Origin: Dyadobacter sp. 50-39
Lineage (GTDB): Bacteria > Bacteroidota > Bacteroidia > Cytophagales > Spirosomataceae
Length of the DNA: 64,000 nucleotides
Direction: 5' to 3'
Assembly: GCA_001898145.1 (NCBI GenBank)
Contig: MKSR01000047.1
Coordinates: forward strand, 496,001-560,000
Positions 27,856 through 36,359 of this stretch are shown piece by piece. The notes beneath the pieces were generated by a model. The model had not been told where the DNA came from. It saw nothing but the letters and a program-made list of their open reading frames with translations, and did not search any database. Both the position numbers and the translations under genes were made by a program. Position 1 is the stretch's first letter; each line of letters opens with the position of its first letter.

Positions 27856-28188
27856 ATGGGAAAAGCACTTGAAATTACCGATAGCACCTTCGACGAACTG
27901 ATCCAGGGCGATAAGCCAGTACTTGTTGACTTCTGGGCCGAATGGTGTGGGCCTTGTAAGATGATTGGTCCGGTTGTAGAGCAACTGGCTGGTGAATACG
28001 ACGGTAAAGCAGTTATCGGTAAAATGGATGTGGATATGAACTCTTCGGTACCTGCAAAATTCGGTATCCGCAGTATCCCTACGCTGATGATTTTCAAAGG
28101 CGGCCAACTGGTAGATAAAGTAGTAGGCGTTGTTCCTAAAACAACCCTGGAAGATAAATTGAATGCGCAGATCGAAGCGACCGTTTGA
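27856..28188 (+). CDS. trxA: Thioredoxin
   Basis: 110 residues with the canonical active site WAEWCGPCKM at about residues 30-39 and the cis-Pro in RSIPTLMIFKGG. There is no signal peptide, so it acts in the cytoplasm as a general dithiol reductant. It stands behind dnaE and is closed by a strong terminator. The thioredoxin-reductase-like protein at 853 could in principle reduce it, but they are 26 kb apart. Confidence 0.96.
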   Translation: MGKALEITDSTFDELIQGDKPVLVDFWAEWCGPCKMIGPVVEQLAGEYDGKAVIGKMDVDMNSSVPAKFGIRSIPTLMIFKGGQLVDKVVGVVPKTTLEDKLNAQIEATV

Positions 28189-28212
28189 TAAGCGCTGATT
28201 TGTGAAAGAGTT

Positions 28213-28239
28213 AAGCCCCAGTGATGGGGCTTTTTTTAT
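28213..28239 (+). terminator. Rho-independent terminator after trxA
   Basis: AAGCCCCA pairs with TGGGGCTT across GTGA and is followed by a run of seven T. Confidence 0.92.
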
Positions 28240-28366
28240 GATTACGAGTTTTTAATAGAAACAACTTTCAACCATTGAAGCTTGGACAAGCGTCGCAAAT
28301 CGCTGGCTGTGGTGCTATTTCAATTCGAGTAACTACGTAATATGGGTAGCAAAGCAGGAAGCTCCA

Positions 28367-29059
28367 TCAACGCGAATCCCGTGGGGATTTAACATTGCCA
28401 GTCGCTAATTTGAGAATAACCGTGATATGCGAGAACAGCACCGCAGGGACAATGAATGCAGGCAGCAAAACATAGGGTGCTTTCAATACTGCCACATTCG
28501 GTTGCTCAAATGCAAATTGCTGGAAAGGTGTAGGTGCCGAGAGAATGGCGCGGATGACGATGTTCAGAAGCAGACCAAGGCATGCCACATTCCAAAGCAG
28601 CAATCCCTTATCACCGACAAGACCTCTGCGGTACACGACCCAAATCAATGGAGCGGTGATGCCTGAAAGAATATCCGGATTACTGCCTTCGAATGTCATC
28701 AAGCGCGGGATTTCTCCCATTTCAAAAAGGTAGAACAACACAAGCTCGACAGCTATCCTGACCGTGTGGAGCAACGTAAGGTATTTCAACGAGCTGTTAT
28801 TGAAGTGTATTTTATGTTTGAACACCGCCAGAAATACAATAAAAATGATCGGTGGAACAATTGCTAGTGCGAAACGCGGCGGCAAACTCGTCATATCGAG
28901 GTAAAATCCATTGGCGCTCAGGGCTATTTGCAGCGGTAGCCACACCAATGCCACAAACCATAGAAACCATGCTGCGTTAGTAGCGCGGTAAAGTAAAATC
29001 CAAGTGGCGACAGCGGTACTAATGAAGAACGCAGGAAGGATTAACGGATTGATATTCAT
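28367..29059 (-). CDS. Polytopic membrane protein of unknown function
   Basis: 230 residues, mostly hydrophobic, with about seven predicted membrane helices and no soluble domain. I do not recognise the family; the sequence looks like the small seven-helix membrane proteins often found beside Crp/Fnr-type regulators in Bacteroidota. The ATG at 29059 (MNINPLILPAFFIS) gives a natural first helix; the frame is open to 29167 but that extension lies over a regulatory inverted repeat. It is 143 bases downstream of a Crp/Fnr gene on the same strand and could be its target. Confidence 0.72.
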   Translation of the reverse strand: MNINPLILPAFFISTAVATWILLYRATNAAWFLWFVALVWLPLQIALSANGFYLDMTSLPPRFALAIVPPIIFIVFLAVFKHKIHFNNSSLKYLTLLHTVRIAVELVLFYLFEMGEIPRLMTFEGSNPDILSGITAPLIWVVYRRGLVGDKGLLLWNVACLGLLLNIVIRAILSAPTPFQQFAFEQPNVAVLKAPYVLLPAFIVPAVLFSHITVILKLATGNVKSPRDSR

Positions 29060-29113
29060 GATGGTTGATTGATTTTTTTGAAGCAAATAAAAACAATCAA
29101 CTCCCGAATAATC

Positions 29114-29127
29114 TTGCCAAATGGCAA
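29114..29127. promoter_or_regulatory. Candidate operator TTGCC-N4-GGCAA
   Basis: TTGCC and GGCAA arms separated by AAAT, about 55 bases before the start of the membrane-protein gene and just after the Crp/Fnr-family gene. A further GGCAA half-site lies at about 29143. A Crp-type dimer could bind it; the link is inference from position. Confidence 0.4.
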
Positions 29128-29202
29128 CTAATGATAATCCCTGGCAATAGCTGATTACAAATGACAACTCCTAACCAAGAATGATCACCAACGAATGCGC
29201 TG

Positions 29203-29799
29203 TCACTTCCCGGATATTTCCTTCCTGATCCTGCTGAGCGACGTATCGGTAATGCCGAGATACGACGCAATGGTGCGTAATGGAGCGTGCTGAAAAATGT
29301 CTGGGCTGCTTTGGAGCAGTTGCAGATAGCGGCTTTCCGCGGTTTCTGTAATGGTCGACAGCATGCGGGATTTCAGATTGGAGAATCCATTTACCAGAAT
29401 GCTTCTGCCGAATTCACGGAACTCGGGTAATGCGTGGAAGAGCTCGTTGAGCGTCGCGTATGTGATCGCAACGCCCGCGCAGGGCGTGAGTGCCTGGATG
29501 TTCTCACGAGAGGGGATGCGCTGAAAGAAGGAGGCTATTTCGAAAACGACCTGATGCGGGCCATGAAAGCTGGTTGTAATGTCGTTGCCATCGGGATCGG
29601 TAGCGAACGATCTCATATAACCTTCCGTCAGGAATACGTATTCATTGGAAACAGAGCCCTCTTTGAGTAAAAAATCGCCTTTGCCGAAATGCAGCGGGTA
29701 AAAGCGAAGAGAAATATCCGACGCCGTTTTCACCGGCATTGGATAGGCTTTTGTTATAAAATCGACAAGCTTCGCACGCTCAGGCGACAGGCTATTCAT
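29203..29799 (-). CDS. Crp/Fnr-family transcriptional regulator
   Basis: 198 residues: a cyclic-nucleotide-binding-type beta barrel (LHFGKGDFLLKEGSVSNEYVFL near 32-53) and a C-terminal winged helix with a recognition helix in IASYLGITDTSLSRIRKEI. There are no Cys residues suited to an Fnr iron-sulfur cluster, and the barrel lacks an obvious cAMP phosphate-binding RE pair, as in most Bacteroidota members whose ligands are unknown. The start overlaps the epimerase-like gene's 3' end by eight bases, so it is the last gene of the amidoligase operon or reads through from it. A candidate operator lies 76 bases downstream. Confidence 0.87.
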   Translation of the reverse strand: MNSLSPERAKLVDFITKAYPMPVKTASDISLRFYPLHFGKGDFLLKEGSVSNEYVFLTEGYMRSFATDPDGNDITTSFHGPHQVVFEIASFFQRIPSRENIQALTPCAGVAITYATLNELFHALPEFREFGRSILVNGFSNLKSRMLSTITETAESRYLQLLQSSPDIFQHAPLRTIASYLGITDTSLSRIRKEISGK

Positions 29800-30670
29800 T
29801 AATTTCGATGGTAAAACTGGCCTCGAAAGTCCCGCCTGCTTCCAGTTTCAGGATCCCTTCCTTCGTTTCGAAGTTCTGGTCGGAATCAGCGCTGTCGGCG
29901 ATGCCCAGCCACGGCTCAATGCAGACAAAATGGCCACCAGGTTTTGCCCAGATGCCCAGGTAGGGGAAATCCTTATAGGAAACAGTGACCACCTGTCCCG
30001 ATTTGGTGCTTCTCAGGCTTACCTGTTTTGAAATCAAATGTTTGAAAATCAATGCATCATTGTCGAACAGGTGCTGGTTCAAATGGAGTACATTGGTATG
30101 TTCCAGGACAGGCCTGGTTTCGTTCCCTACGAGTCCATTCTTTTCAAGCAGCCAGGTCGAGTCATTCTCAATGGCTTCAAATTCAAGATAGTAGTCTTCG
30201 TAAGTTTCGCCCTCGTGCAAGGGACATTTGAATGCCGGGTGACCACCCAGTGAGAAAAGCATTTCGCCATCACCGTGGTTGACGACTTTGTGATCGACAA
30301 CGACGCGCTTGCCGTCCAGCCGGTAGGTTATTTGAAATTCAAACTGAAAAGGATAAATGGTCAGTGTTTCTTCACTGTACTTCAATGTAAATGTGAGACT
30401 ATCAGTGGTTTGGCTAGTCAATTTTACATTAGCATTGTTGCGGACCATGCCATGACGCGGCACCGCATACTCAGCGCCATTGTATTTTACAAAACCATTC
30501 TTGATAGCACCGATCACAGGGAAAAGCACCGGTGCATAACTGGCCCAAACAGCAGGATCGGCGTTCCAGAGGTAATCTTTGCCGGTTATGGTCGACTGAA
30601 TCTGGCAAAGTTCGGCGCCGGTTTCCTGCACGGCGATTTTCAAATGGTCATTTTGAATGGAGTAGTTCAT
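29792..30670 (-). CDS. Aldose 1-epimerase family protein (LacX-like)
   Basis: 292 residues of the galactose mutarotase fold. The two active-site regions of the LacX/YeaD branch are visible: VSHGDG-type VNHGDGEMLFSLGGHPAFKCP and, near the end, PGGHFVCIEPW. It would interconvert sugar anomers or bind a sugar; the substrate is unknown. The start at 30670 (MNYSIQNDHLKIAV) is chosen because an upstream extension to 30811 would overlap the aminotransferase gene entirely. Five bases separate it from the aminotransferase stop, and it overlaps the Crp/Fnr gene by eight bases, so all three are one transcript. Confidence 0.88.
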   Translation of the reverse strand: MNYSIQNDHLKIAVQETGAELCQIQSTITGKDYLWNADPAVWASYAPVLFPVIGAIKNGFVKYNGAEYAVPRHGMVRNNANVKLTSQTTDSLTFTLKYSEETLTIYPFQFEFQITYRLDGKRVVVDHKVVNHGDGEMLFSLGGHPAFKCPLHEGETYEDYYLEFEAIENDSTWLLEKNGLVGNETRPVLEHTNVLHLNQHLFDNDALIFKHLISKQVSLRSTKSGQVVTVSYKDFPYLGIWAKPGGHFVCIEPWLGIADSADSDQNFETKEGILKLEAGGTFEASFTIEINE

Positions 30671-30675
30671 ATCGT

Positions 30676-31887
30676 TCAAGAATTCAGGACTTTGAGAATA
30701 ATGGCGCAAGCTTGCCGGATTTGTGACTCGGTAATAGTCAGTGGCGGCGCTATACGCATGGAATTGTCGCAAAACAGGAACCAGTCGGTGACTATACCGA
30801 ACTCGATGCATTGATCGATAGTCGTTTTCAATTTATCGAACGATTCCATTTCCGCCGCAAGCATAAGGCCTTTTCCACGGATTTCCTTGATTTTGGGGTG
30901 AATTAACAGTGATTTAAACAGCTCACCTTTCACGACGGCTGCCTCAGCAAGTTGCTCGTCAATCGTCACCCGTAACGCGGCCAATGAGGCGGCGCAGCTG
31001 ACCGGATGACCGCCGAAGGTGGTGATATGCCCCAGAATCGGATTGGTTTTAAGTACTTTCATAACCTGTTGCGAGGCCATGAAAGCGCCGATCGGCATAC
31101 CGCCTCCCATTCCCTTGGCACTGAGCAGAATGTCTGGGTAGATGCCATACTGCTCAAATGCCCAGAAGGTGCCCGTCCGGCCGAAGCCCGTCTGTATTTC
31201 ATCTAAGATGAGTAAAGTACCGGTTTCGGTGCATTTCCGACGCAATGCAGCGAGGTACCCCTCAGCAGGTACGCGTACACCCGATTCACCGCCGATCACC
31301 TCTATGATGACCGCGGCAGTCTGATCCGTAATTTTTTCAAGATCGGCCAGGTATCCGTGCTGAATGTGTTTCACACCCGGCAGCAGCGGGCGGAAATTTC
31401 TTTTGAAGAACTCAGCGCCGGCAAGGCTCAGCGCTCCCTGTGTGGCTCCGTGATACGCGTTATAGCACGAAATGAATTCGCGCCTTTTAGTAAAACGTTT
31501 GGCCAGTTTCATAGCGCCCTCTACCGCTTCGGTACCCGAATTGGTGAAATATACATTATCGATCAGGCCGAAAGGGGAAGGAGCCGGGGCATCAAACCGC
31601 AGGGTGTCGGCCAGCGCCTTAGCGAGCTGTACCTGAGCGCTTTGCACATACTCGCCATATACAAGCAGGTGCATATGTTTATCGAGCTGTGCGTGAATAG
31701 CTTCCAGTACTTTCGGGTGCCGGTGCCCGACGTTGCTGACACCGATGCCGGAAATCAGGTCCATATAAGACCTGCCGTCAGGCCCGAACATGTAAACGCC
31801 TTCGGCCTTTTCTATTTCAAGGGCAAGCGGAAAATCGGAAGTTTGCGCCAGATGATCGAAAAAGTGCTGGCGATGTGAAATATGCAT
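30676..31887 (-). CDS. Class III PLP-dependent aminotransferase
   Basis: 403 residues of the class III (ornithine/acetylornithine/omega-amino acid) aminotransferase family. The cofactor-binding Asp is in LLILDEIQTGFGRTG and the PLP Lys in LLSAKGMGGGMPIGA; the NSGTEAVEGAMKLAKR and HGATQGALSL regions are also intact. It would move an amino group on a terminal or alpha carbon of a small substrate. It starts one base after the stop of the cryptic ATP-grasp-like gene and is followed after five bases by the epimerase gene, placing it firmly in the amidoligase operon. The natural substrate is unknown; a diamine or omega-amino acid fits the context. Confidence 0.92.
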   Translation of the reverse strand: MHISHRQHFFDHLAQTSDFPLALEIEKAEGVYMFGPDGRSYMDLISGIGVSNVGHRHPKVLEAIHAQLDKHMHLLVYGEYVQSAQVQLAKALADTLRFDAPAPSPFGLIDNVYFTNSGTEAVEGAMKLAKRFTKRREFISCYNAYHGATQGALSLAGAEFFKRNFRPLLPGVKHIQHGYLADLEKITDQTAAVIIEVIGGESGVRVPAEGYLAALRRKCTETGTLLILDEIQTGFGRTGTFWAFEQYGIYPDILLSAKGMGGGMPIGAFMASQQVMKVLKTNPILGHITTFGGHPVSCAASLAALRVTIDEQLAEAAVVKGELFKSLLIHPKIKEIRGKGLMLAAEMESFDKLKTTIDQCIEFGIVTDWFLFCDNSMRIAPPLTITESQIRQACAIILKVLNS

Positions 31888-31888
31888 T

Positions 31889-33082
31889 TTATTGTTCAAA
31901 AAAACTGGCGCTGCCGCCCACCCAGGTGAAGTCCTTATTATAACGCACGCCAATCATCTCACCCCGGCTCAGCCGGCTCAGACTGATCAGCAGTTCGGGT
32001 TTTTCGGCGTTGTCGGGCCATCCGTACATCATCCGGATTTCGCATTTCACGAGGCCGTCGGGTGCCTGGATTACGGGTTCGTAGACAACTTTACGCTGCA
32101 ATATATAATTTTCCGGGTCGGGAATGGCCGTAAGATCCTCTTTTGTGACATGCAGCCGTACGCCGGAGCCGGCAAAAGAGAAGAGCGGCTTTAATACATA
32201 ATTTTGAAGGTCATTCGGCAGGTCACCCTTGTAATCGCTCAAAAAACGCGTTTCGGGGACAAATTCACCTTTCAGAAAGGGCATGGCAAACTTGCTGATC
32301 CTGAAAAACCAGTTGGGATGCCCCACCCATTGCACATCGACATCGTCGGTGAGTTTGTAACTGGTTTGCAGGTCGGGGTAGCTGAGAAGGTCGTCGAAAA
32401 TCAACCGGTTGTAGATGCGTTTCACCCGGATTTTTTGGCCGTCCTTTTCGTAAAACAACTGTCGTCCATCCCGGATCAGTTTGGTATAGCAAATCGCCTG
32501 AATGCCCAGCAGCTGCTCAGTTACGGCGAAATCAATCCGTGTTTTTTGCTTTTCAGGATAAATTTCAAGCAAGATCACATTTTCCGGCTGCTCATCGCCG
32601 AGAATGAGGGCTTTTAATTTTGCAACATATTGATCCGGAGAATTCACCCCGAACAGAAACCCGAAATTCGCCGGGATATCAAAAAATGCCCTGAAAGTTT
32701 CCGACAGCAAAGCCTGGTAGCCAAAAATGGAGGGAAATCCTTGAAGCTCAATCAACTGCGGTACAAGCTCTCCCGCAGCATTTCGACAAATGGCGTAATC
32801 GATAGCCAGGAAGGAGGTATGTGCATTTTCGCCGGGTACGAATTGATCCGAAGGAACGGCGCGATCGGTCTTTGCCTGAAAATCTGGTGATAGCAGCGTA
32901 CTGATCACCTCGTCTGAGGCCCGTAGGATCTTCTGCTTCAAATCTCTGGGCACAAAAACAGGCGTTTCTGCCACCCTGAAATCCAGTTGACCGGGAAACG
33001 CCGCGCTCAGCGATTCGACGAATTCTTCATAACCTTTCTCCGTAAAGGAATTGTTGAACGCTTCCCGGGCTTGCTTATGCAT
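31889..33082 (-). CDS. Divergent ATP-grasp-like protein, possible amide ligase
   Basis: 397 residues. I do not recognise a named family with certainty. The C-terminal half reads like an ATP-grasp: NYVLKPLFSFAGSGV resembles the Lys/Gly nucleotide-binding strand and loop, ENYILQRKVVYEPVI the hinge region, and CEIRMMY with later R-Y-N the metal/acid-binding strand, as in circularly permuted glutathionylspermidine-synthase-like enzymes. The N-terminal half has FLAIDYAICRNAAGELVPQLIELQGFPS. Its ATG overlaps the amidotransferase gene by eight bases and its stop lies one base from the aminotransferase ATG. That tight coupling suggests it forms an amide using ammonia or amine made by its neighbours. 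Confidence 0.6.
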   Translation of the reverse strand: MHKQAREAFNNSFTEKGYEEFVESLSAAFPGQLDFRVAETPVFVPRDLKQKILRASDEVISTLLSPDFQAKTDRAVPSDQFVPGENAHTSFLAIDYAICRNAAGELVPQLIELQGFPSIFGYQALLSETFRAFFDIPANFGFLFGVNSPDQYVAKLKALILGDEQPENVILLEIYPEKQKTRIDFAVTEQLLGIQAICYTKLIRDGRQLFYEKDGQKIRVKRIYNRLIFDDLLSYPDLQTSYKLTDDVDVQWVGHPNWFFRISKFAMPFLKGEFVPETRFLSDYKGDLPNDLQNYVLKPLFSFAGSGVRLHVTKEDLTAIPDPENYILQRKVVYEPVIQAPDGLVKCEIRMMYGWPDNAEKPELLISLSRLSRGEMIGVRYNKDFTWVGGSASFFEQ

Positions 33083-33917
33083 AGGCTGGCTGGAACGTTT
33101 TGCTGAATGCGTTTTTCAAAAATGTCGGAATGACCACGCTTTCCGTCATCGATATTTTGTCGGGATCGTTCAGGTGGGCGATCATGTCGCTGTATTTCTG
33201 CTCGCCGTGCGCTTTGACAATTGCTTCTTTCTTATCCTCCTTCAAAAAGTAGCGGAGCATTCCTTCCGCGTCGGCTTCCGGGTGAAACTGCGTGCCCACT
33301 ATTTCGTTTGAAAAGCGGATAGCCATCACGGCGCGATCCAGCGGCACATGCGGGCGCATTTTTTCCAGGCAAAGCAGCTTTGCACCTAGGGAGTCAAATG
33401 CAAGCTGGTTAGGCTGTGTAACCTGAAAATCACGGGAATCCACGATCCAGAAGGGGTCGTTCAACGCGTTAAGCAAGGAATCTTTCCGGCCAGATGAGGT
33501 CTTATGAACGGGAAACGTGCCGAACGACGTTTTACGGCGTTTGCTCACGGCCGCGAGCTCCCAGTGAATGCAGGCCATTTGAAACGAATGGCAGATTAAA
33601 AACAAGTGCTTTTTGATCCGGTTTTGCCGATTGGTATTGAAAGTCAATATTTTATCTAAAAAGCCGAAGAATCTTTTTTCCCAGGCTTCACCAACTGGTG
33701 CGGGATTGCCCGGTCCGCCGGTGGATATGTAGGCATCAAAGTCCATTCCAGGCACTTCGAGCTTTTGCCTGACATCGAAAACAGCGAATTCGACGGGCAC
33801 GTTTTCCTGCTCTCCAAATGCGGCGATAATTTTTTTGATGCATCGCATTCCCTCGTTGGGGTGGCCGTCATACATATCCAGGATAGCGATCCGGAAATGC
33901 TTTTCAGTATTCGTCAT
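33075..33917 (-). CDS. Type 1 (class I) glutamine amidotransferase
   Basis: 280 residues with the triad type of class I GATases: the nucleophile Cys in LFLICHSFQMACIHW and the His/Glu pair in GTQFHPEADAEGM. The fold resembles the GMP-synthase amidotransferase domain as a free-standing protein. It would release ammonia from glutamine and hand it to an acceptor enzyme, most simply the ATP-grasp-like protein whose gene it overlaps by eight bases. The oxyanion loop is unusual (CHSFQ instead of CLGHQ/CFGHQ), so activity needs testing. A 27-bp inverted repeat lies about 56 bases upstream of the start. Confidence 0.85.
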   Translation of the reverse strand: MTNTEKHFRIAILDMYDGHPNEGMRCIKKIIAAFGEQENVPVEFAVFDVRQKLEVPGMDFDAYISTGGPGNPAPVGEAWEKRFFGFLDKILTFNTNRQNRIKKHLFLICHSFQMACIHWELAAVSKRRKTSFGTFPVHKTSSGRKDSLLNALNDPFWIVDSRDFQVTQPNQLAFDSLGAKLLCLEKMRPHVPLDRAVMAIRFSNEIVGTQFHPEADAEGMLRYFLKEDKKEAIVKAHGEQKYSDMIAHLNDPDKISMTESVVIPTFLKNAFSKTFQPAYA

Positions 33918-33972
33918 TTCAGTTTGTAGCAGGTTCGTGTCAGGGAAACCTGCCTTTAAGTTATAGAATCGG

Positions 33973-33999
33973 GTAACCTATTTGAAACAAATGTGTTAC
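33973..33999. promoter_or_regulatory. 27-bp operator-like inverted repeat before the amidotransferase operon
   Basis: GTAAC-nn-ATTTG, AAA, CAAAT-nn-GTTAC: ten of twelve arm positions are symmetric about a three-base centre. It lies 56-82 bases before the amidotransferase ATG, in the 125-base gap that splits the cluster into two units. A dimeric regulator is the simplest reading. Confidence 0.5.
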
Positions 34000-34042
34000 T
34001 GATTAGTTCGCCTTTTGGGTCAAAAGTTTGATTTAATTCTAA

Positions 34043-35140
34043 CTAAAGCCCGATTTTTGTTTCCGAAACAATATAATCTACAACTGCATTCAGGCTCCCG
34101 GTTTCCTCGAAAACAGCCAGCTGGCGATCGGCCCCGGTGCCCATTTCAAGCATCTGGTGAATGTACTCGATTTCCCTGCGGCTGCCGAGCTCGTCGATCA
34201 CATCGTCGATGAATTCCAGCAGCTCGTGGATCAGGATCTTGTATTCGATCTCTTCCTGCTTTCCGAAGTCAATGAGCTTGCTATGAATACCATACCTGGC
34301 CGCCCGCCATTTGTTTTCGTTAATCAGCATCCTTCGGTAGGGGCGGAAGCTCAGGTTCTGGCTATGGAGCTTGTGGATCTTCGCCACGAGCGCCTGCATG
34401 ATCGCAGCCAGGCATATGGTCTCGTCCGTACGCATAGGGACGTCGCACATGCGGAACTCGATGGTGTTGAAGAATGGATGCACCCTGATGTCCCACCAGA
34501 TTTTCTTCCCGTTATCGATGCAATTGGTTTTGACCAGCAGGGCCACGTACTCATCATACTCGGCTGCGCTCGAGAAGAAATCGGGAATGCCGGTTCTGGG
34601 GAATTTATCAAATACTTTCGACCGGTAGGATTTGAAACCTGTATTGCGCCCGCACCAGAACGGGGAGTTGGTTGACAATGCATAAATGTGCGGCAGGAAA
34701 TACCGTACCGCATTCATGATCTGGATCCCTTCGTTCCTGCTTTCGATGCCAACGTGCACGTGTAATCCGAAAATAAGGTTCCCGCGGGCAACGTCACGCA
34801 TTTCGTCGATGAGCTGGTCGTAGCGCGGATCGTCGGTGATGAGCTGATCCACCCAGTCGGCGAACGGATGGGTGCCGGCGGCGGCCACTTGCAGGTTTTG
34901 TTTTTCGGCCAGGTCCAGGATCATTTTGCGCAGGTAGGTTACCTCCTCCCGGGCTTCCTGGATATTATGACAGATATTGGTACCTACCTCCACCACCGCC
35001 TGGTGCATTTCTGCCTTCACGCGCTCCTTCAACGTTATTTTTCCATCTTCAACCAGCTTTGACATGTGCGACCGCAAGTTTCGCGTAACCGGGTCGATGG
35101 TTTGAAATTCTTCTTCAATACCGAGCGTGAATGTTGCCAT
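34043..35140 (-). CDS. YbdK-type carboxylate-amine ligase (glutamate-cysteine ligase 2 family)
   Basis: 365 residues of the GCS2 family (COG2170), which forms amide bonds between a carboxylate and an amine with ATP. Signatures are the start TLGIEEEFQTID, the HQAVVEVGTNIC strand with the metal-binding Glu, and GLHVHVGIESRNEGI; RTDETICLAAIMQALVAK closes the pocket. YbdK has weak glutamate-cysteine ligase activity, and relatives (EgtA, GshA2) make gamma-glutamyl peptides. It follows the RimK-like ATP-grasp gene after 28 bases, suggesting that one ligates the first bond and the other the second, as GshA and GshB do. Confidence 0.92.
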   Translation of the reverse strand: MATFTLGIEEEFQTIDPVTRNLRSHMSKLVEDGKITLKERVKAEMHQAVVEVGTNICHNIQEAREEVTYLRKMILDLAEKQNLQVAAAGTHPFADWVDQLITDDPRYDQLIDEMRDVARGNLIFGLHVHVGIESRNEGIQIMNAVRYFLPHIYALSTNSPFWCGRNTGFKSYRSKVFDKFPRTGIPDFFSSAAEYDEYVALLVKTNCIDNGKKIWWDIRVHPFFNTIEFRMCDVPMRTDETICLAAIMQALVAKIHKLHSQNLSFRPYRRMLINENKWRAARYGIHSKLIDFGKQEEIEYKILIHELLEFIDDVIDELGSRREIEYIHQMLEMGTGADRQLAVFEETGSLNAVVDYIVSETKIGL

Positions 35141-35168
35141 AATACAAAGGCGGCGGAATTTTAGTTGG

Positions 35169-36335
35169 TCAGGATTTCTTTAGTCTGGAATTTTTGGCAG
35201 GCGCTTTCGTAGCAGCTACTTTGGTAGTGGGAATTTTGGGCTCTGCGGGCTCGGCCACGGCTATGGGCTCCGTTACGATCGCTCCCAGGGATTTGGCTGG
35301 CTTTTTCGGAGCTTGTGTCTTTACTTTCACTTCTTTGGCGGAAGGTGACGCGCCGGTTGCCGGTTCCGGCACCGGCGCAGGAATGCCGTTCAAGGCCTGG
35401 TTGACGAATGTTCCCCAAGTAAGGTTGATCTGACCGGGCACCTGTGCTTTCGCTCTTTCGATAGCCATGTTAGCCGCAGCTTCCACCACCCATTCGAAAT
35501 TATCCGGGCCTACCGAGTAAATGTCGGCATCGGGCGCAGGATTGCAGAAATCGATCGCATACGGAATGCCATCCCTTACAGCAAATTCGACAGTATTAAA
35601 ATCGTAGCCCAAGGCGATATTGAGCTTTAATGTATATTCTTTAATCGTTTCGAGTAATTTCTCACGCTCTTCGCCCTGGGCCTTCAGATCGGCGGCGTAG
35701 CGCAAATGATGGGGGTTGCGCGGCTCGTAAGGCATTACCAGCACATCTTTCTGGCCGATGCAATAGCAGCGCACATAGTCGTCGAATACGATTTCTTCCT
35801 GTAACATCATCACCAGCTGGCCCGTTTCCTCATGTTTGATCCACATATCCTGCGGATTTACGACGCGGTATACGCTCTTCCAGCCACCTCCGTCGTGCGG
35901 TTTCATATACGCCGGAAATCCTACATACTGAAATATTTCTTCCCAGGCCATCGGAAACGCAAGATTACGGAACGAGGTCTCGGTTGTGTTGGTAGGACGC
36001 TGTTTGGAGGGAAGTAGTACCGTTTTGGGTACGGGTATGCCGAGCTTTTCGGCCAAGGCATTGTTAAAGAACTTTTCGTCGGCACTCCACCAGAACGGGT
36101 TATTGATTACCGCGGTGCCGGTCAGGGCAGCATTCTTCAGATAGGCCCTGTAAAAAGGCACGTCCTGGGAAATGCGGTCGATAATGACGGCATACTCAGT
36201 CGGTGCGGCTTGTATCACTTTATCGATCGTGACGGCCTCTGCTACGATGCCGTCCTCACCTTTGCTGTTAATTCTTTCGATAAATGCATTCGGAAAGGTA
36301 TTTTCCATTCCAAACAGGATTCCAATCTTTTTCAT
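35169..36335 (-). CDS. RimK/glutathione-synthase-like ATP-grasp ligase with a basic C-terminal tail
   Basis: 388 residues. The ATP-grasp core runs to about residue 315: NNPFWWSADEKFFNNALAEK (lid), PAYMKPHDGGGWKSVYRV (nucleotide Lys and glycine loop), and DFNTVEFAVRDGIPYAIDFCNP (metal-binding Glu/Asp/Asn). From about 315 to the end is a low-complexity Ala/Pro/Lys tail with repeats like KAPAK. Such a tail is unusual for this enzyme class and could bind nucleic acid, a carrier or a surface, or be the modified site itself. It lies 24 bases downstream of the first esterase gene. Product unknown. Confidence 0.85.
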   Translation of the reverse strand: MKKIGILFGMENTFPNAFIERINSKGEDGIVAEAVTIDKVIQAAPTEYAVIIDRISQDVPFYRAYLKNAALTGTAVINNPFWWSADEKFFNNALAEKLGIPVPKTVLLPSKQRPTNTTETSFRNLAFPMAWEEIFQYVGFPAYMKPHDGGGWKSVYRVVNPQDMWIKHEETGQLVMMLQEEIVFDDYVRCYCIGQKDVLVMPYEPRNPHHLRYAADLKAQGEEREKLLETIKEYTLKLNIALGYDFNTVEFAVRDGIPYAIDFCNPAPDADIYSVGPDNFEWVVEAAANMAIERAKAQVPGQINLTWGTFVNQALNGIPAPVPEPATGASPSAKEVKVKTQAPKKPAKSLGAIVTEPIAVAEPAEPKIPTTKVAATKAPAKNSRLKKS

Positions 36336-36359
36336 ATTCAGGTCTTGAGTTGTTTTTGA

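Noticed and set aside
28240..28366. A tRNA-like T-arm (TTCAATTCGAG) after trxA
   Set aside because: No acceptor stem or anticodon arm can be folded around it.
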